Under the pieces are notes generated by a model. The model did not search any database. It had not been told where the DNA came from and was given only the letters and a program-made list of their open reading frames with translations. From Chthoniobacterales bacterium (lineage in GTDB: Bacteria > Verrucomicrobiota > Verrucomicrobiia > Chthoniobacterales > UBA10450): 6,787 nucleotides of DNA. Both the position numbers and the translations under genes were made by a program. The stretch lies in assembly GCA_013812515.1 (NCBI GenBank), contig JACCTI010000143.1, positions 1 to 6,787 of the forward strand, given 5' to 3'. Positions 1-5,172 of this stretch are shown here, piece after piece; within the stretch, counting starts at the first letter, position 1; each line of letters begins with the position of its first letter.

Positions 1-9
1 ACCGACCTG

Positions 10-1470
10 CTACTCACGAGCTGATTTTCTATCAGGAGCGCGGCGCGGTGCAGCGGGAGTTTCGCCGCTGCGCGTCCGCGACAAAAAGCGTTCGACTTCG
101 CCGGTGTAATTTTCGAACGGGTCGCCCATGAGCAGGAAATCGCGACCTGCCGAAGCGACCGAATCCCAGTTGATCACATACGGCTCTGTCTGCTGTTGAA
201 ACCAACGGACGGCGTGGGCGCGTCCGGCGGCGCGAGTGTTTGCCGGCGGCGACATCGTGGCTGCGGGCTGCCGCACGCCGTTGTTCCATTCGCCGATGCG
301 CTTTGCCGCTACCACCCCAAAGAAAAGCCCCTTCGCTGGATCGATGTTGTGATACTCGAGGTCAAGGCTCTGGAGCCAAGGGTCATCCCAGCCGAGATTC
401 TCCGCGGTCACAAAGGTCTCGAGCAGCCATTTCTTCGTGATCCAGTCGACTCCGCCGATGAGGGCCTCCGGCTTATTCTTGATCGCATCAAGTGTGAAGC
501 TCCAGCTTTCGAGCAGCCAATCGGTTTCGTCGTTCAGGCCGGTGAGATGCTTCATCGCCAACGCGAGGAACTCCCACTGCAGGTCGAGGCTGCCAATCGT
601 CTTGCCGTTTTCAAGCCGCACGATCCATGCGTGCGTCGGGTCGCGAGAGATCTCGCGCGTGCTCTGGACGGCATCGAGCAAGCTCAGGTTTTTCGTGAGG
701 CGGCGTTGCTCGAGGAGCGAAAGCACGCAGGCCGTCGTGCCGATCTTCAAGGCCGTTGCGAATGGGCTGACGTTGGAATCGCCGATGAGCAGATGGAGCC
801 GCCGGTATTTGCGATAATCGGCGAGAGGCTCATCGCGCGCATTGATGATAGCGCGATTAAACTGCACCCACTGATAGATGTCGTTCACGATGTGATCCGC
901 GCGCTGGCTGATCTGAAACTTGACCGGCGCATCCGGTTGCGGGAGATCGAAATCAAAGGCGAGCGGGTTCGCCTGTCCTATCCGGCCAGCGCCGGTGAAG
1001 ATCTGGCGGGTGGCGAGAAATGCGAGCAACGTTCCCAGAACCGGCGGCGTGAACTGCGCTTCGCGTTTCATCAGGTAATTCTCGTGGCAACCAAAGGTCG
1101 CGCCCGTTTGGTGGTCGACATTGTTCTTGATGAAAGAGACGCGGTCCGCCACCCCGAGCGCTTCGAGGGACGACTGGAGAAGCTCGTCCCCGGCCAGGTC
1201 GTAGGCGACGACATCACGCAGATTCAGACACTCCGGCGAGGCATACTCAATGTGGCCCATGTCGAGGTAAACGCGGCCGCCATTGCGCAGGAAACCGCCA
1301 TTGCCGGGAGGTTCTTCGTAGTCCCGGTAGTGCAGATCAATCGCGCCCGCTTCCGCCTTGCGGAAGAGATAATTCTTCACTTGGGCCGGCCACGTTTCGC
1401 CGCCGCTTTGCTGGCTGCCTCCGTTCACCAAACAACCGTACTCCGTCTCGATCCCGACGATCCGGTCCAT
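10..1470 (-). CDS. pafA: PafA-type ligase of a prokaryotic ubiquitin-like tag (Pup/UBact)
   Basis: 486 residues. PafA ligates the C-terminal glutamate of a small protein tag to lysines of target proteins with ATP, marking them for the bacterial 20S proteasome. The carboxylate-amine ligase fold of the Pup ligase/depupylase family is clear. GIETEYG is at residues 6-12, with E8 and E10 as nucleotide/metal ligands. NGGRVYLD ends at D70, matching the conserved catalytic Asp (D64 of the mycobacterial enzyme), followed by IEYASPE. KNN is at 115-117, GCHENYL at 127-133, SQRADHI at 188-194, INARDEP at 209-215, and RRLHLLIGDSN at 223-233. GIETE and NYLFR resemble PafA more than Dop, so a ligase is favoured over a deamidase/depupylase. 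It is slightly longer than actinobacterial PafA (about 450 residues), with inserts near 16-30, 40-59 and 165-185 and a basic, Pro-rich tail. ATG at 1470 is chosen over the TTG at 1506 because it puts the GIETE motif at the usual place and has a GAGG upstream. No tag or proteasome gene is in the window. Confidence 0.88.
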   Translation of the reverse strand: MDRIVGIETEYGCLVNGGSQQSGGETWPAQVKNYLFRKAEAGAIDLHYRDYEEPPGNGGFLRNGGRVYLDMGHIEYASPECLNLRDVVAYDLAGDELLQSSLEALGVADRVSFIKNNVDHQTGATFGCHENYLMKREAQFTPPVLGTLLAFLATRQIFTGAGRIGQANPLAFDFDLPQPDAPVKFQISQRADHIVNDIYQWVQFNRAIINARDEPLADYRKYRRLHLLIGDSNVSPFATALKIGTTACVLSLLEQRRLTKNLSLLDAVQSTREISRDPTHAWIVRLENGKTIGSLDLQWEFLALAMKHLTGLNDETDWLLESWSFTLDAIKNKPEALIGGVDWITKKWLLETFVTAENLGWDDPWLQSLDLEYHNIDPAKGLFFGVVAAKRIGEWNNGVRQPAATMSPPANTRAAGRAHAVRWFQQQTEPYVINWDSVASAGRDFLLMGDPFENYTGEVERFLSRTRSGETPAAPRRAPDRKSARE

Positions 1471-1479
1471 GCAGGGGAA

Positions 1480-1483
1480 CCTC
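1480..1483 (-). promoter_or_regulatory. Shine-Dalgarno of pafA
   Basis: GAGG on the minus strand lies 9 nt upstream of the ATG at 1470. It supports that start over the in-frame TTG 36 nt further upstream. It is the only well-placed Shine-Dalgarno sequence I find for any start in the window. Confidence 0.55.
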
Positions 1484-1592
1484 GAACGGAGTCGCGCGTG
1501 TGCCAAGCCGCTTCGCGCATCCGCTGCGTCGCCGGTTGCACGGACGAGTAAAGCTTGAAAAGCGGGGCGATCTTTCCCACTGTCCGCTAACC

Positions 1593-2021
1593 ATGAAAGG
1601 CTTACCGGTCAGGAGCCCCGCCGCGAAGGCCGGCGGGATCGTTTATTTCGGCCGCATGCTCGACAAGATCAAAGCGCATGCCCGCGGAGAAATGCCGCCC
1701 GATTACGTCCCGAATCTCGGCAAAGGTTTCGACCGGCGCTGCAGCAGCTTTCTCGCGATCGATTACCACCAGCTCGTGGAGCGCGTCGCGCAAGGCGGCA
1801 CGGATGAGGAGATCCTGCAGTGGTGCTTCACGAAGGGCCGCCACCCTGGCGAGGAAGAAATCCACATCTGGAACGAGTTCATGCGGAAATGCGGCTGGGA
1901 TGACGACGTCACCGAGACGCTCGTCCGCCGGAAAGAAGAGGCTGGGATGGCCGAGCGGTCAGAAATCCGGACGATGTTCAAATTTATCGACGCGGACGAA
2001 GGGCGGGCCGTCTCGAACTAA
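1593..2021 (+). CDS. DUF5069 domain-containing protein
   Basis: 142 residues of unknown biochemical function; I recognise it as a DUF5069 protein from its overall pattern. It begins with an RSP motif (residues 7-9) and a G-[IV]-V-Y-x-x-R-[ML]-[IL]-D-K-I segment (15-26). A DYVPNLGKGFD block (37-47), IDYHQLVE (56-63), GGTDEEILQWCF (68-79), a conserved EEIHIWNEFM stretch and a C-terminal FIDADEGR follow. It looks cytosolic, with no signal peptide or membrane segment. The reading frame is open upstream to 1500, but ATG at 1593 gives the normal family length. No Shine-Dalgarno precedes it (the sequence before ATG ends CCGCTAACC). It is divergent from pafA with about 120 bp between the starts, so the two could share a control region, although I see no convincing promoter pair there. 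Confidence 0.83.
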   Translation: MKGLPVRSPAAKAGGIVYFGRMLDKIKAHARGEMPPDYVPNLGKGFDRRCSSFLAIDYHQLVERVAQGGTDEEILQWCFTKGRHPGEEEIHIWNEFMRKCGWDDDVTETLVRRKEEAGMAERSEIRTMFKFIDADEGRAVSN

Positions 2022-2055
2022 GCGATCGCGAGAGCCAGGCGCGCAGAACCCCTCC

Positions 2056-2151
2056 TCACCTGCCCGGCGTCGGCGACGCTCCGAGCGGCGGTGGCGGCGG
2101 TGGTTGCGTGCGCGGTTCAACCACTTTCCAAACCGCGGCAACCGACACCAC
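2056..2151 (-). CDS. possible small hydrophobic/proline-rich peptide or gene remnant
   Basis: An open minus-strand frame runs from the stop codon at 2209-2211 to a TGA at 2056-2058 (50 codons). It encodes a hydrophobic stretch (TVLGVVSVAAVWKVV) followed by a run of six prolines and a Ser/Pro-rich end. Codons end mostly in G or C, as in the real genes here, and the hydrophobic-then-proline layout resembles a membrane anchor plus periplasmic linker. However, there is no ATG. The first plausible start is GTG at 2151 (about 31 residues, no good Shine-Dalgarno), and it cuts away the N-terminal part. It could be a remnant of a longer gene, a frameshifted gene, or chance in GC-rich DNA. It lies just downstream of phhB on the same strand. 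Confidence 0.22.
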   Translation of the reverse strand: MVSVAAVWKVVEPRTQPPPPPPLGASPTPGR

Positions 2152-2215
2152 CCCGAGGACTGTCGAGGGGGACGCGAGCTCGAGTTGGTTGTCGCTCGAA
2201 CGGTGCGGTCACAGC

Positions 2216-2500
2216 TTACTCGGAGAGAGTGTCGATGCGCTCGGCGAGCGCAAAATCGAGATCGGTCAGCCCCCCTTTGCTGTGGGTGGAGAGAATCAGC
2301 CGCACCTTGTTGTAACGGATATCGATGTCGGGATGATGTTCTTCTTCCTCGGAAACTTCGGCCACAGCATTCACAAAATCGATCGACTCGGAGAAGTCAT
2401 CGAACTCGAACGTGCGCTCGATGTGCTTCTTCTCCAGCTCCCATTCAGGAACCTTTTTCAGGCGGGTTTTCAGTTGGTCCGCTTTGATCAGCTCAGCCAT
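2216..2500 (-). CDS. phhB: 4a-hydroxytetrahydrobiopterin dehydratase (pterin-4a-carbinolamine dehydratase)
   Basis: 94 residues, the normal size for this single-domain cytosolic enzyme. It dehydrates 4a-hydroxytetrahydropterin to the quinonoid dihydropterin and so recycles the cofactor of aromatic amino acid hydroxylases; many bacteria carry it without such a hydroxylase. The family signature is intact: EEEHHPDIDIRY near residues 51-62 (the catalytic His pair and Pro), then Tyr, nine residues to a second His (LSTH), and eight more to Asp (TDLD). The ATG at 2500 gives the standard N-terminus (MAELIKADQL); the open frame continues upstream without homologous content. There is no clear Shine-Dalgarno. 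No hydroxylase gene is adjacent, so the substrate source is unknown. It is on the opposite strand to its neighbours on both sides. Confidence 0.92.
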   Translation of the reverse strand: MAELIKADQLKTRLKKVPEWELEKKHIERTFEFDDFSESIDFVNAVAEVSEEEEHHPDIDIRYNKVRLILSTHSKGGLTDLDFALAERIDTLSE

Positions 2501-2657
2501 AACCGGGAACGAGTAACACCCCAAAAACCTTTTGCAATCGACATCGCGAACGTTTTTCGGCACGTTACAAGGCGGCTTCAAGAGGAGCGTTTCCGAGCGA
2601 GTTTTCCCGCGCGGCCGATGCTTTCGCCCCCGCTCCGCCAGCCGAGTCGCCCAGCAT

Positions 2658-2686
2658 TTGACGCCCTTCTCTTCCTCCGTTAAGAA
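2658..2686 (+). promoter_or_regulatory. candidate promoter of tRNA-Arg
   Basis: TTGACG at 2658-2663 matches the -35 consensus at five of six positions. A 17-nt spacer leads to TAAGAA at 2681-2686, a weak -10. Transcription would begin near 2693, giving a short leader of about 6 nt before the tRNA at 2699, as is usual for tRNA genes. Position makes this convincing; the -10 match does not. Confidence 0.45.
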
Positions 2687-2698
2687 AGCCTCCGCTGA

Positions 2699-2772
2699 GC
2701 GCCCGTAGCTCAACTGGATAGAGCATCTGACTACGGATCAGAAGGTTTGAAGTTCGAATCTTCACGGGCGCG
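2699..2772 (+). tRNA. tRNA-Arg (anticodon ACG)
   Basis: A complete 74-nt cloverleaf. The acceptor stem GCGCCCG (2699-2705) pairs perfectly with CGGGCGC (2765-2771), and the discriminator is G at 2772. The D arm is GCTC/GAGC (2708-2711, 2721-2724) with GG at 2716-2717 and A20 present, an arginine identity element. The anticodon stem TCTGA/TCAGA flanks loop CTACGGA (2731-2737), with anticodon ACG at 2733-2735. The variable loop is AGGTT. The T stem TGAAG/CTTCA encloses TTCGAAT (2753-2759). No CCA is encoded, so it must be added after transcription. The A at the wobble position would need deamination to inosine by TadA to read the CGN codons as usual. Confidence 0.96.
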
Positions 2773-2831
2773 CGCTGGCGATTTTCGACTTGGGCTGGCC
2801 GCTAATTTCAGACTGGAAGAAGCATTGTTTC

Positions 2832-2859
2832 TTGTCCGCACGCCGCGTTTTGCTATATG
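2832..2859 (+). promoter_or_regulatory. weak candidate promoter for the 71-residue small protein
   Basis: TTGTCC at 2832-2837, a 16-nt spacer and TGC-TATATG (extended -10, hexamer at 2854-2859) precede the small gene. Each hexamer matches consensus at four of six positions. Initiation about 7 nt downstream would fall at or next to the ATG at 2867, so the message would be leaderless. Read-through from the tRNA promoter is an equally good explanation for expression. Confidence 0.2.
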
Positions 2860-2866
2860 TAGGGAG

Positions 2867-3082
2867 ATGCTAAGCGAAGAAGGTGATCTCGAGTTTATCC
2901 GACATGCGACCGCGGAACTAGCGCTGTCGTTTACCGACCAACACGATCACAATCTGCACGCCGTCCTGAACGGTTTGCTCAAGGCCATCGAGGCAGATCG
3001 TTCGCGCCTGACAATGCTGGAAGCGGAGTTGGAAGCACTGCGCGCACGGTATGCTGCGTCCGACGAAGACGCGGACTCCTGA
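2867..3082 (+). CDS. small coiled-coil protein of unknown function
   Basis: 71 residues; I do not recognise the family. It starts MLSEEGDLEF. From about residue 30 it carries a clear heptad pattern: L34, L37, I41, L48, L51, L55 and L58 fill a and d positions, with one charged d position (D44). A short helical coiled coil, probably oligomeric, is therefore likely. The C-terminus is acidic (SDEDADS). There is no signal peptide or membrane segment. The frame is open upstream into the tRNA gene, so the ATG at 2867 was chosen as the first usable start outside it; TTG at 2825 would add 14 residues. An AGGGAG purine run touches the ATG with no spacer, too close for a normal Shine-Dalgarno. Its position next to tRNA-Arg on the same strand allows co-transcription. 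Good codon character makes it probably real. Confidence 0.58.
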   Translation: MLSEEGDLEFIRHATAELALSFTDQHDHNLHAVLNGLLKAIEADRSRLTMLEAELEALRARYAASDEDADS

Positions 3083-3110
3083 TCGGCGGCTCCCGCAACG
3101 GTTGTAGCTG

Positions 3111-3129
3111 GGGGCGCTGACCCCGCCCC
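3111..3129 (+). repeat. GC-rich hairpin carrying the GGGGCGCTG nonamer
   Basis: GGGGCG (3111-3116) pairs with CGCCCC (3124-3129) around a 7-nt loop, 28 nt after the small protein's stop codon. There is no T run, so it is not a typical intrinsic terminator. The nonamer GGGGCGCTG (3111-3119) recurs twice on the minus strand at 4952-4960 and 5057-5065, also between genes, which suggests an intergenic repeat family. Confidence 0.4.
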
Positions 3130-3170
3130 ACCACTGACGTGTAAATTCCCGCTTCGGCGAGGGGGAGCTC

Positions 3171-3206
3171 AGGAGCAGGATCAAGATTATGAGCAAGAGG
3201 AAGATC
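3171..3206 (+). repeat. degenerate purine-rich hexamer array (six units)
   Basis: Six consecutive hexamers AGGAGC, AGGATC, AAGATT, ATGAGC, AAGAGG and AAGATC fit a loose A-R-G-A-K-C pattern, purine-rich on the plus strand. The array lies between the convergent ends of the 71-residue gene and the PfkB kinase gene. It accounts for the Lys/Arg-rich plus frame and the Leu/Ile-rich minus frame seen across this spot, neither of which looks like a gene. The period of six is visible by eye; the origin is unknown. Confidence 0.45.
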
Positions 3207-3264
3207 CTCCGCAATCGAGTCGTGGCGAAGAAAAGGAAGATGGCCGGCGCGATTTGCCTCACAA

Positions 3265-3277
3265 GCGACAGCGTCGC
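3265..3277 (-). terminator. small hairpin after the kinase gene, weak terminator candidate
   Basis: GCGAC/GTCGC, a perfect 5-bp stem with a 3-nt loop, lies 16 nt past the stop codon of the kinase gene on the minus strand. No U tract follows. It may only slow polymerase or protect the 3' end. Confidence 0.2.
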
Positions 3278-3293
3278 CCTTGATCGCCGCCGT

Positions 3294-4208
3294 TCAGGCT
3301 ACCACCTCGAACTGGCTCATGGCGCGGAAGACCTGATAGCGCTCCTCGATCTCTCTTTTCGTGAGAGTGCGCAAGCGCTCCAGGCTGAACGCCTCCACGT
3401 TGAAACTCGCCAGCACACTTCCGTAAATCATCGCGCGCCGGAAGGCGGCGAAATTTAACTCGCCACCGGCGGCCGCGAGATACCCTGCCATTCCGCCGGC
3501 GAAGGTGTCCCCTGCCCCGGTCGGGTCGTGGATATCTTCCAGCGGATACGCGCCGCAGCTGAAGAACTCATCCTCGCCGAAGAGCAGAGCGCCATGTTCG
3601 CCCTTCTTGATCGCGACGTACTTCGGCCCGGCATCGCGGATGCGTCTGCCGGCTCGGATGAGGCTGGTTTCCTTCGTCAACTCGCGCGCTTCACTGTCAT
3701 TTAGGATCAAAAGATCGACCCGCGGCAGGAGCGCATCCAAGTCAGCGCGGGCCGTCTCTATCCAGAGGTCCATCGTGTCGGCCACGACAAAGCGCGGCTT
3801 CTCGATTCGATCGAGAACGTGTGCTTGCAACGCCGGCGCGATGTTCGCGAGCAGGACGAAATCGCTGCTTCGATACGACGCGGGCAATTCCGGTCGAAAG
3901 TGCTCGAAAACATTCAGAGAGATGGACTTCGTCTCCCGCGTGTTCATGTCCCAGGCGTATTCTCCCGACCAGCGGAACGTTCTTCCCTTCACCCGCTGGA
4001 CACCTTCCGCATCGATCTGCCGCGTTTTCCAGAACTCGAATTCCGAGGCGGGGAAATCGTCGCCCACAACTCCAACGAGCTTCACCGGCGAGAAGAAACT
4101 CGCGCCGAGCGCGGCATAGGAAGCGGAGCCGCCTAACTGATCGGCGTGCTCTTCCACCGGCGTTTTCACGGTGTCGAGGGCGATCGAGCCGACAATCAGG
4201 ACAGACAT
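3294..4208 (-). CDS. PfkB-family (ribokinase-like) sugar/nucleoside kinase
   Basis: 304 residues, the usual size. Members transfer the ATP gamma-phosphate to a hydroxymethyl group of a sugar, nucleoside or related small molecule in the cytosol. The N-terminus MSVLIVGSIALD has the substrate-binding Asp (D12). GGSASYAALG (26-35) is the N-terminal PfkB glycine motif. LNDSEA (169-174) contains the N-x-x-E magnesium motif (N170, E173). DPTGAGDTFAGG (228-239) is PfkB signature 2, with anion-hole glycines and catalytic base D234. All key residues are present, so it should be active. The substrate cannot be read from the sequence; it is not a ThiD-type HMP kinase by pattern. The gene starts 6 nt after the thiE stop on the same strand, so the two are translated from one transcript and the substrate may connect with thiamine metabolism. 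No Shine-Dalgarno is visible before the ATG. Confidence 0.88.
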   Translation of the reverse strand: MSVLIVGSIALDTVKTPVEEHADQLGGSASYAALGASFFSPVKLVGVVGDDFPASEFEFWKTRQIDAEGVQRVKGRTFRWSGEYAWDMNTRETKSISLNVFEHFRPELPASYRSSDFVLLANIAPALQAHVLDRIEKPRFVVADTMDLWIETARADLDALLPRVDLLILNDSEARELTKETSLIRAGRRIRDAGPKYVAIKKGEHGALLFGEDEFFSCGAYPLEDIHDPTGAGDTFAGGMAGYLAAAGGELNFAAFRRAMIYGSVLASFNVEAFSLERLRTLTKREIEERYQVFRAMSQFEVVA

Positions 4209-4214
4209 TTGGAT

Positions 4215-4925
4215 TCAGGTTTGTGAATGGCGCGTCAGCACGGTCTTCGCGGCACGCGCATACTCCACGACATCGGCCGCTTGGAGCAAGCCCGAGACAA
4301 TCACGACCCGTTGCGCGCCAGCCGCGAGGACCTGCGGAAGGTTGTCCAGCTTGATTCCGCCGATGCAAAAGATTGGGAGCGTGGCGGCGACGTGCGTCGG
4401 CCGAATGCCGTCAAGGCCGACCGGGACATACTCCGGCTTCGTGGGCGTGGCGAAGAGCGGACCGAAGCCAATGTAATCCGCGCCTTCCGCGGCCGCGCGT
4501 CTTGCCTGATCAATGCTGTGGGTCGATTGGCCGACGAAGCAAGTCCCAGCGATTTGTCGCGCCTCCGCGACGGTCAGGTCGTCCTGGCCCACGTGCACAC
4601 CTTCAGCGCCGACGTCGCGCGCGATCTCCGGGTAGTCGTTAATCACGAGCGGTACGTTTGCCTCCGCGGTAACGCGGTGCAGTTCAAATGCGAGCCCATT
4701 GATCTCACGCAAGCTTCGCCCTTTTGCTCGCAGTTGAATGATGTCGACGCCACCTGCGATCATCCTGGTGGCAACATGGACAGCGTCGCTCGCCTCGACA
4801 TAACCGAGGTCAAGGATACCGTAGAGATGGCAATCGATCAGCGGTTTCAAAGGGTGGAATTCACGCTCGTTTCCGAAGCGGCGTTGGAGTGGAAACGCGA
4901 GCCGTCCGTCGTTTATTAACTTCAT
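4215..4925 (-). CDS. thiE: thiamine phosphate synthase
   Basis: 236 residues from the ATG at 4925. ThiE joins HMP pyrophosphate to thiazole phosphate, giving thiamine monophosphate. The TIM-barrel motifs are complete: YGILD (35-39), QLRAK (64-68, pyrophosphate site), VIND (94-97), GAEGVHVGQDD (106-116), GQSTHS (132-137), GFGPLFATPTKP (153-164, thiazole phosphate loop), IGGI (188-191) and VIVSGLLQA (208-216). The first 25 residues precede the usual family start. A TTG at 4850 would give a 211-residue protein of typical size, so the start is uncertain; neither start has a Shine-Dalgarno at normal distance. It heads a two-gene unit with the PfkB kinase. No thiC, thiD or thiG is in the window. 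A 247-nt structured gap precedes it, but I cannot fit the conserved TPP-riboswitch core on its strand. Confidence 0.93.
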   Translation of the reverse strand: MKLINDGRLAFPLQRRFGNEREFHPLKPLIDCHLYGILDLGYVEASDAVHVATRMIAGGVDIIQLRAKGRSLREINGLAFELHRVTAEANVPLVINDYPEIARDVGAEGVHVGQDDLTVAEARQIAGTCFVGQSTHSIDQARRAAAEGADYIGFGPLFATPTKPEYVPVGLDGIRPTHVAATLPIFCIGGIKLDNLPQVLAAGAQRVVIVSGLLQAADVVEYARAAKTVLTRHSQT

Positions 4926-4951
4926 TGACGATGACGCGGCTGTGCCCCTCG

Positions 4952-4981
4952 CAGCGCCCCTCTCTTATAGGGGTAGCACTG
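4952..4981 (-). repeat. imperfect inverted repeat/hairpin in the thiE leader
   Basis: As minus-strand RNA, CAGUGC pairs with GCGCUG including one U-G wobble, a 3-nt bulge follows, then CCCU pairs with AGGG around a 7-nt loop (10 pairs in all). On the plus strand the wobble becomes a C-A mismatch, so folding favours the strand that carries thiE. The 3' arm includes the GGGGCGCTG nonamer shared with 3111 and 5057. The structure ends about 27 nt before the ATG at 4925. There is no U tract. Confidence 0.4.
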
Positions 4982-5013
4982 GTAACAGCAGGTTCTGAGA
5001 CGGTTTCATTTTC

Positions 5014-5072
5014 GGAGGGACGCCCGCGGCGTGGCCCTTTGCAGAAGGGGCCGAGACAGCGCCCCTCCCTCC
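5014..5072. repeat. 59-bp compound inverted repeat, possible MITE/REP-like element
   Basis: GGAGGGA (5014-5020) and TCCCTCC (5066-5072) form perfect 7-bp terminal inverted repeats. Between them are ACGCC/GGCGT with a 3-nt loop (5020-5032), sharing one base with the outer arm, and GGCCC/GGGCC (5033-5052), extendable to GGCCCTT/AAGGGCC with one bulged G. A copy of CAGCGCCCC lies at 5057-5065. Nested stems over so short a span are unlikely by chance even in GC-rich DNA. It carries no reading frame. Short flanking repeats are not evident. Confidence 0.45.
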
Positions 5073-5127
5073 AGGTGTTCCTGCACTTCGGATGGCGGTT
5101 TCCTATGTCCCTGCCACGCAATCTTTC

Positions 5128-5142
5128 CCGCTGACACAGCGG
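5128..5142 (-). repeat. perfect 6-bp hairpin downstream of accC
   Basis: CCGCTG (5128-5133), ACA loop and CAGCGG (5137-5142) form a perfect 6-bp stem, 30 nt past the accC stop codon. It could act in accC transcript 3'-end formation, but the bases that follow on the minus strand (GAAAGATT) are not a U run, so an intrinsic terminator is doubtful. Confidence 0.35.
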
Positions 5143-5172
5143 ACGATATAATCATCAGAGCGAGCCCGTCAC

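Noticed and set aside
196..1551. 451-codon plus-strand open frame opposite pafA
   Set aside because: It is antisense to a gene with full PafA motifs; its protein shows no recognisable domain and is His/Arg-rich, as expected from reading GC-rich codons backwards.
2752..2775. tRNA-Arg 3' end as an attachment site for an integrated element
   Set aside because: I saw no second copy of the tRNA 3' end and no integrase in the window; the downstream gene has ordinary composition.
2918..3262. Minus-strand frame with a Leu/Ile-rich membrane-like segment
   Set aside because: The hydrophobic stretch comes from the antisense of the purine-rich hexamer array, and the rest is antisense to the coiled-coil gene.
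3189..3458. Plus-strand Lys/Arg-rich 89-codon frame with AGGAG upstream
   Set aside because: It begins inside the hexamer array and runs antisense into the end of the PfkB kinase gene. The apparent ribosome-binding site is part of the repeat.
4994..5001. CTGAGA on the plus strand, reminiscent of the TPP riboswitch core
   Set aside because: It is on the opposite strand to thiE, no plus-strand thiamine gene follows, and the second conserved block is not found in the right order.
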